Assembly (NCBI GenBank): GCA_020216625.1
Contig: JAIUYB010000161.1
Span: 1 to 5,989 of the forward strand
Direction: 5' to 3'
Source: Desulfarculus sp.
GTDB taxonomy: Bacteria; Desulfobacterota; Desulfarculia; Desulfarculales; Desulfarculaceae
Length of the DNA stretch: 5,989 nucleotides
Part shown: one piece after another, positions 4,159 to 5,989 of the stretch
Position numbering within the stretch: position 1 is the stretch's first letter
Layout: each line of letters opens with the position of its first letter
Made by a program: the position numbers and the translations under genes
The notes under the pieces: model-generated
What the model was told of the DNA's origin: nothing
Databases searched by the model: none
What the model saw: only the letters and a program-made list of their open reading frames with translations

Positions 4159-5989
4159 TTAGGCCTTTTCGAGTTTGACCGCGCAGGCCTTGTACTCGGC
4201 GGTCTGGCTGATGGGGTCGAAGACCGGGTTGGTCAGCCAGTTGGCGTTGCCCTCGCGGAAGTGGAAGGCCATCCAGACCAGGCCCTGGGGCACCTGGGGG
4301 GTGACCTTGGCGCTGACCACCACCTGGCCGCGCCGGCTGGAGACCCGGACCTTGTCGCCGGTCTTGACCCCGAGGGCCGCCGCGTCGGCGAAGGAAATGT
4401 CGGCCGTCTCCTCGCCCAAGAGGTCGTTCAAGCCCCCGCAGCGGCCGGTCTGGGTGCGGGTGTGGTAGTGGTAGAGCCGGCGGCCGGTGCTGAGGACCAG
4501 GGGGTACTCGGCGTCGGGCACCTCGGCCGGCGGGGTCCAGTCCACGGCGTGGAAGACGCCCAGGCCGCAGGTGAACTTGCCGCCGGCGTGCATGCAGACC
4601 GTGCCGGGGTGGTCCTCGCTGGGGCAGGGCCACTGCAGGCCGTCGTTCTCGAGGCGGCGATACTTGATGCCCTTCAGGGCCGGGGCCAGCTCGCTGACCT
4701 CGTTGTCCCAGATCTCCTGGCCGCTGGCGCTGGCCCACTCCTGGCCCAGGCGCCGGGCCACCTCGCGGAAAACCCACCAGTTGGGCTTGGCCTCCCCCGG
4801 AGCCTCGACCGCCTTGCGCACCCGGTTGACCCGGCGCTCGCTGTTGGTGAAGGTGCCGTCGTCCTCGCTCCAGGCCGCGGCCGGGAAGACCACGTCCGCG
4901 AAGCGGGTGGTCTCGGTGTTGAAGATGTCGTTGCAGACCAGGAGGTCCACCTTCTCCAGGCAGTGCTCCACGTGGCGGATGTCCGGCTCGGTGTTGGCCA
5001 GGTTCTCGCCGAAGACCCACAGGGCCTTGATGGTGCCCTTGGCGATGCCCTCGAACATGGCCGGCATCATCAGGCCGTTCTGCTCGGGCAGCTTCTCCAC
5101 CCCCCAGGCCTTCTGGAACTTCTCGCGCGCGGCCGGGTCGGTGACCTTCTGGTAGCCGGGGAAGACGTTGGGCAGCGCGCCCATGTCGCAGGCCCCCTGG
5201 ACGTTGTTCTGGCCGCGCAGGGGGTTGACGCCGCCGCACTCGAAGCCCACGTTGCCCAGGAGCATCTGCAGGTTGGCGCAGGAGAGCACGTTGTTGACGC
5301 CGCAGGTGTGCTCGGTGATGCCCAGGGTGTAGACCAGCATCGCCGGCTTGGTGGAGGCCAGCAGTCGGGCGATCTCCACGATGGTCTCGGCGCTGACTCC
5401 GGCGATGGCCGCCGCCCGCTCCGGCGGGTATTCGGCCACCTTGGCCTTCAAGACCTCGAAGCCGGTGGTGCAGGTCTGGACGTAGTCTTTGTCGTAGAGG
5501 TCTTCCTTGATCAGCACGTGCATCAGGCCGTTGATGAAGGCCACGTCCGAGCCGACCTTGATCGGCACGTGGTGTTGGGCGTGCTCGGCGATGCCGGTGT
5601 AGCGGGGATCGACCACGATGAGCTGCGCGCCCTTCAAGACCGCGCGCTTGAGGTAGGCCCCGGCCACCGGGTGGGCCTCGGTGGTGTTGGAGCCGATGGC
5701 GATGATCAGCTTGGCCTTCTCGAAATCGGCGAAGGAGTTGGTCATCGCGCCGGAGCCGAATGCCATGGCCAGACCGGCCACGGTGGGGGCGTGTCAAGTT
5801 CGTGCGCAGTGGTCGATGTTGTTGGTGCCGATCACCGCCCGGAAGAGCTTCTGCATGTTGTAGGAGTCTTCGTTGATCGAGCGCGCGCAGGAGACGCCGG
5901 CGATGGCGTCGGGGCCATGCTGGGCCTTGATCTCCTTGAGCTTACCCGCCACGAAGTCCAGGGCCTCGTCCCAGGAGACCGGCACCTGC
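4159..5989 (-). CDS. fdhA: Formate dehydrogenase catalytic (alpha) subunit, selenocysteine-containing, C-terminal part (cut by right edge)
   Basis: A molybdo- or tungsto-bis-MGD enzyme that interconverts formate and CO2. The reading frame is open from the edge (codon at 5988-5986) to TAA at 4161-4159 if the TGA at 5796-5794 is read as selenocysteine: 609 visible residues with Sec at 65. The context CART-U-HAPTVAGLA gives the metal-ligating Sec followed by the conserved His. NPLRGQNNVQGACDMG (near 255-269) carries the substrate arginine at R258, 193 residues after Sec, the same spacing as U140 and R333 in E. coli FdhF. The C-terminal molybdopterin-binding domain is complete: RLYHYHTRTQTGRCGGLN, then GVKTGDKVRVSSRRG, then WMAFHFREGNANWLTNPVFDP. 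The N-terminal [4Fe-4S] cysteines lie outside; about 75 residues are missing if FdhF-like, many more if it has a NuoG-like extension. Partner subunits, and so NAD, hydrogenase or membrane coupling, are unknown. An intrinsic terminator follows, so this is the last gene of its transcript. Confidence 0.93.
5763..5796 (-). promoter_or_regulatory. Bacterial SECIS element downstream of the UGA
   Basis: On the minus strand, 18 nt after the TGA, a GGTCT loop (5775-5771) is closed by an 8-bp stem, CCGTGGCC (5783-5776) with GGCCATGG (5770-5763), including one G-U pair. From memory, E. coli fdhF has the same GGUCU apical loop at the same 18-nt distance. This is the binding site for SelB carrying Sec-tRNA. 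The hairpin lies wholly inside the coding sequence, as is normal in bacteria, so its codons (V-A-G-L-A-M) are constrained twice. Confidence 0.88.
5794..5796 (-). other. In-frame UGA recoded as selenocysteine
   Basis: The TGA interrupts an otherwise continuous formate dehydrogenase frame exactly at the active-site residue that is Sec or Cys in this family. Strong homology continues on both sides (NIDHCART before, HAPTVAGLA after) in the same frame. A stop mutation or sequencing error at precisely this codon, with a recoding hairpin behind it, is very unlikely. It implies the host has SelA, SelB, SelC and SelD. Confidence 0.95.

Noticed and set aside
5781..5796. Formate dehydrogenase as a pseudogene or two separate genes
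   Set aside because: The only interruption is a TGA at the selenocysteine position with a matching SECIS hairpin; the GTG at 5781 has no ribosome site and lies in mid-motif.
4142..5797. 551-codon minus-strand frame overlapping the formate dehydrogenase
   Set aside because: Its translation is Arg/Gly/Pro-rich without motifs, while the overlapping frame has the full formate dehydrogenase signature.
1..5989. CRISPR array, tRNA, rRNA, insertion sequence or phage elements
   Set aside because: No regularly spaced repeats, cloverleaf-like segment, transposase-like protein or terminal repeats were seen; gaps between genes are 213 bp or shorter and are largely explained by promoters and hairpins.

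Overview
The window is GC-rich DNA in which every supported gene lies on the minus strand, so genes are read here from the right edge (5989) to the left edge (1). A selenocysteine-type formate dehydrogenase next to a nonulosonic-acid-like sugar cassette, in high-GC DNA with mostly GGGAG-type ribosome sites, fits an anaerobic Gram-negative bacterium. A high-GC member of the Desulfobacterota (sulfate-reducer relatives) is my best guess. This is inferred from gene content and base composition, not from a marker gene.

Right part (4159-5989): the C-terminal two thirds or more of a molybdopterin formate dehydrogenase catalytic subunit. Read naively it splits into two ORFs at an in-frame TGA (5796-5794). 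That TGA sits in the formate dehydrogenase active-site context CART-U-HAPTVAGLA and is followed, at the same 18-nt distance as I recall for E. coli fdhF, by a hairpin with a GGUCU loop. I therefore annotate one intact selenoprotein gene, not a broken one. It ends in a strong intrinsic terminator (4091-4128).

Middle (3367-4050): a TetR-family regulator with its own sigma70-like promoter. A perfect 6-2-6 palindrome lies where transcription should start, which suggests autorepression. The promoter position and a strong Shine-Dalgarno site show that the real start is a TTG at 3945, not the farther upstream ATG.

Left part (1-3366): a 175-bp intergenic region holds a 10-bp inverted repeat whose loop carries most of a -35 element. 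Downstream is a tight four-gene operon: a LegC-type PLP sugar aminotransferase (GTG start at 3191), two tandem SpsF-type cytidylyltransferase paralogs (1250-2005, and 424-1206 with a TTG start), and the N-terminal part of a Gfo/Idh/MocA oxidoreductase that runs off the left edge and is coupled by a TGATG overlap. Together these look like part of a pathway making and CTP-activating an amino sugar (legionaminic, pseudaminic or other nonulosonic-acid-like) for a surface glycan or flagellar glycosylation. The condensing synthase (NeuB/LegI/SpsE type), epimerase and glycosyltransferases are not in the window.

The formate dehydrogenase and the sugar operon have no obvious metabolic link. The terminator separates them, and the TetR gene is transcribed on its own from between them. 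There is no gene-free stretch longer than 213 bp, and I see no tRNA, rRNA, CRISPR array or mobile element.
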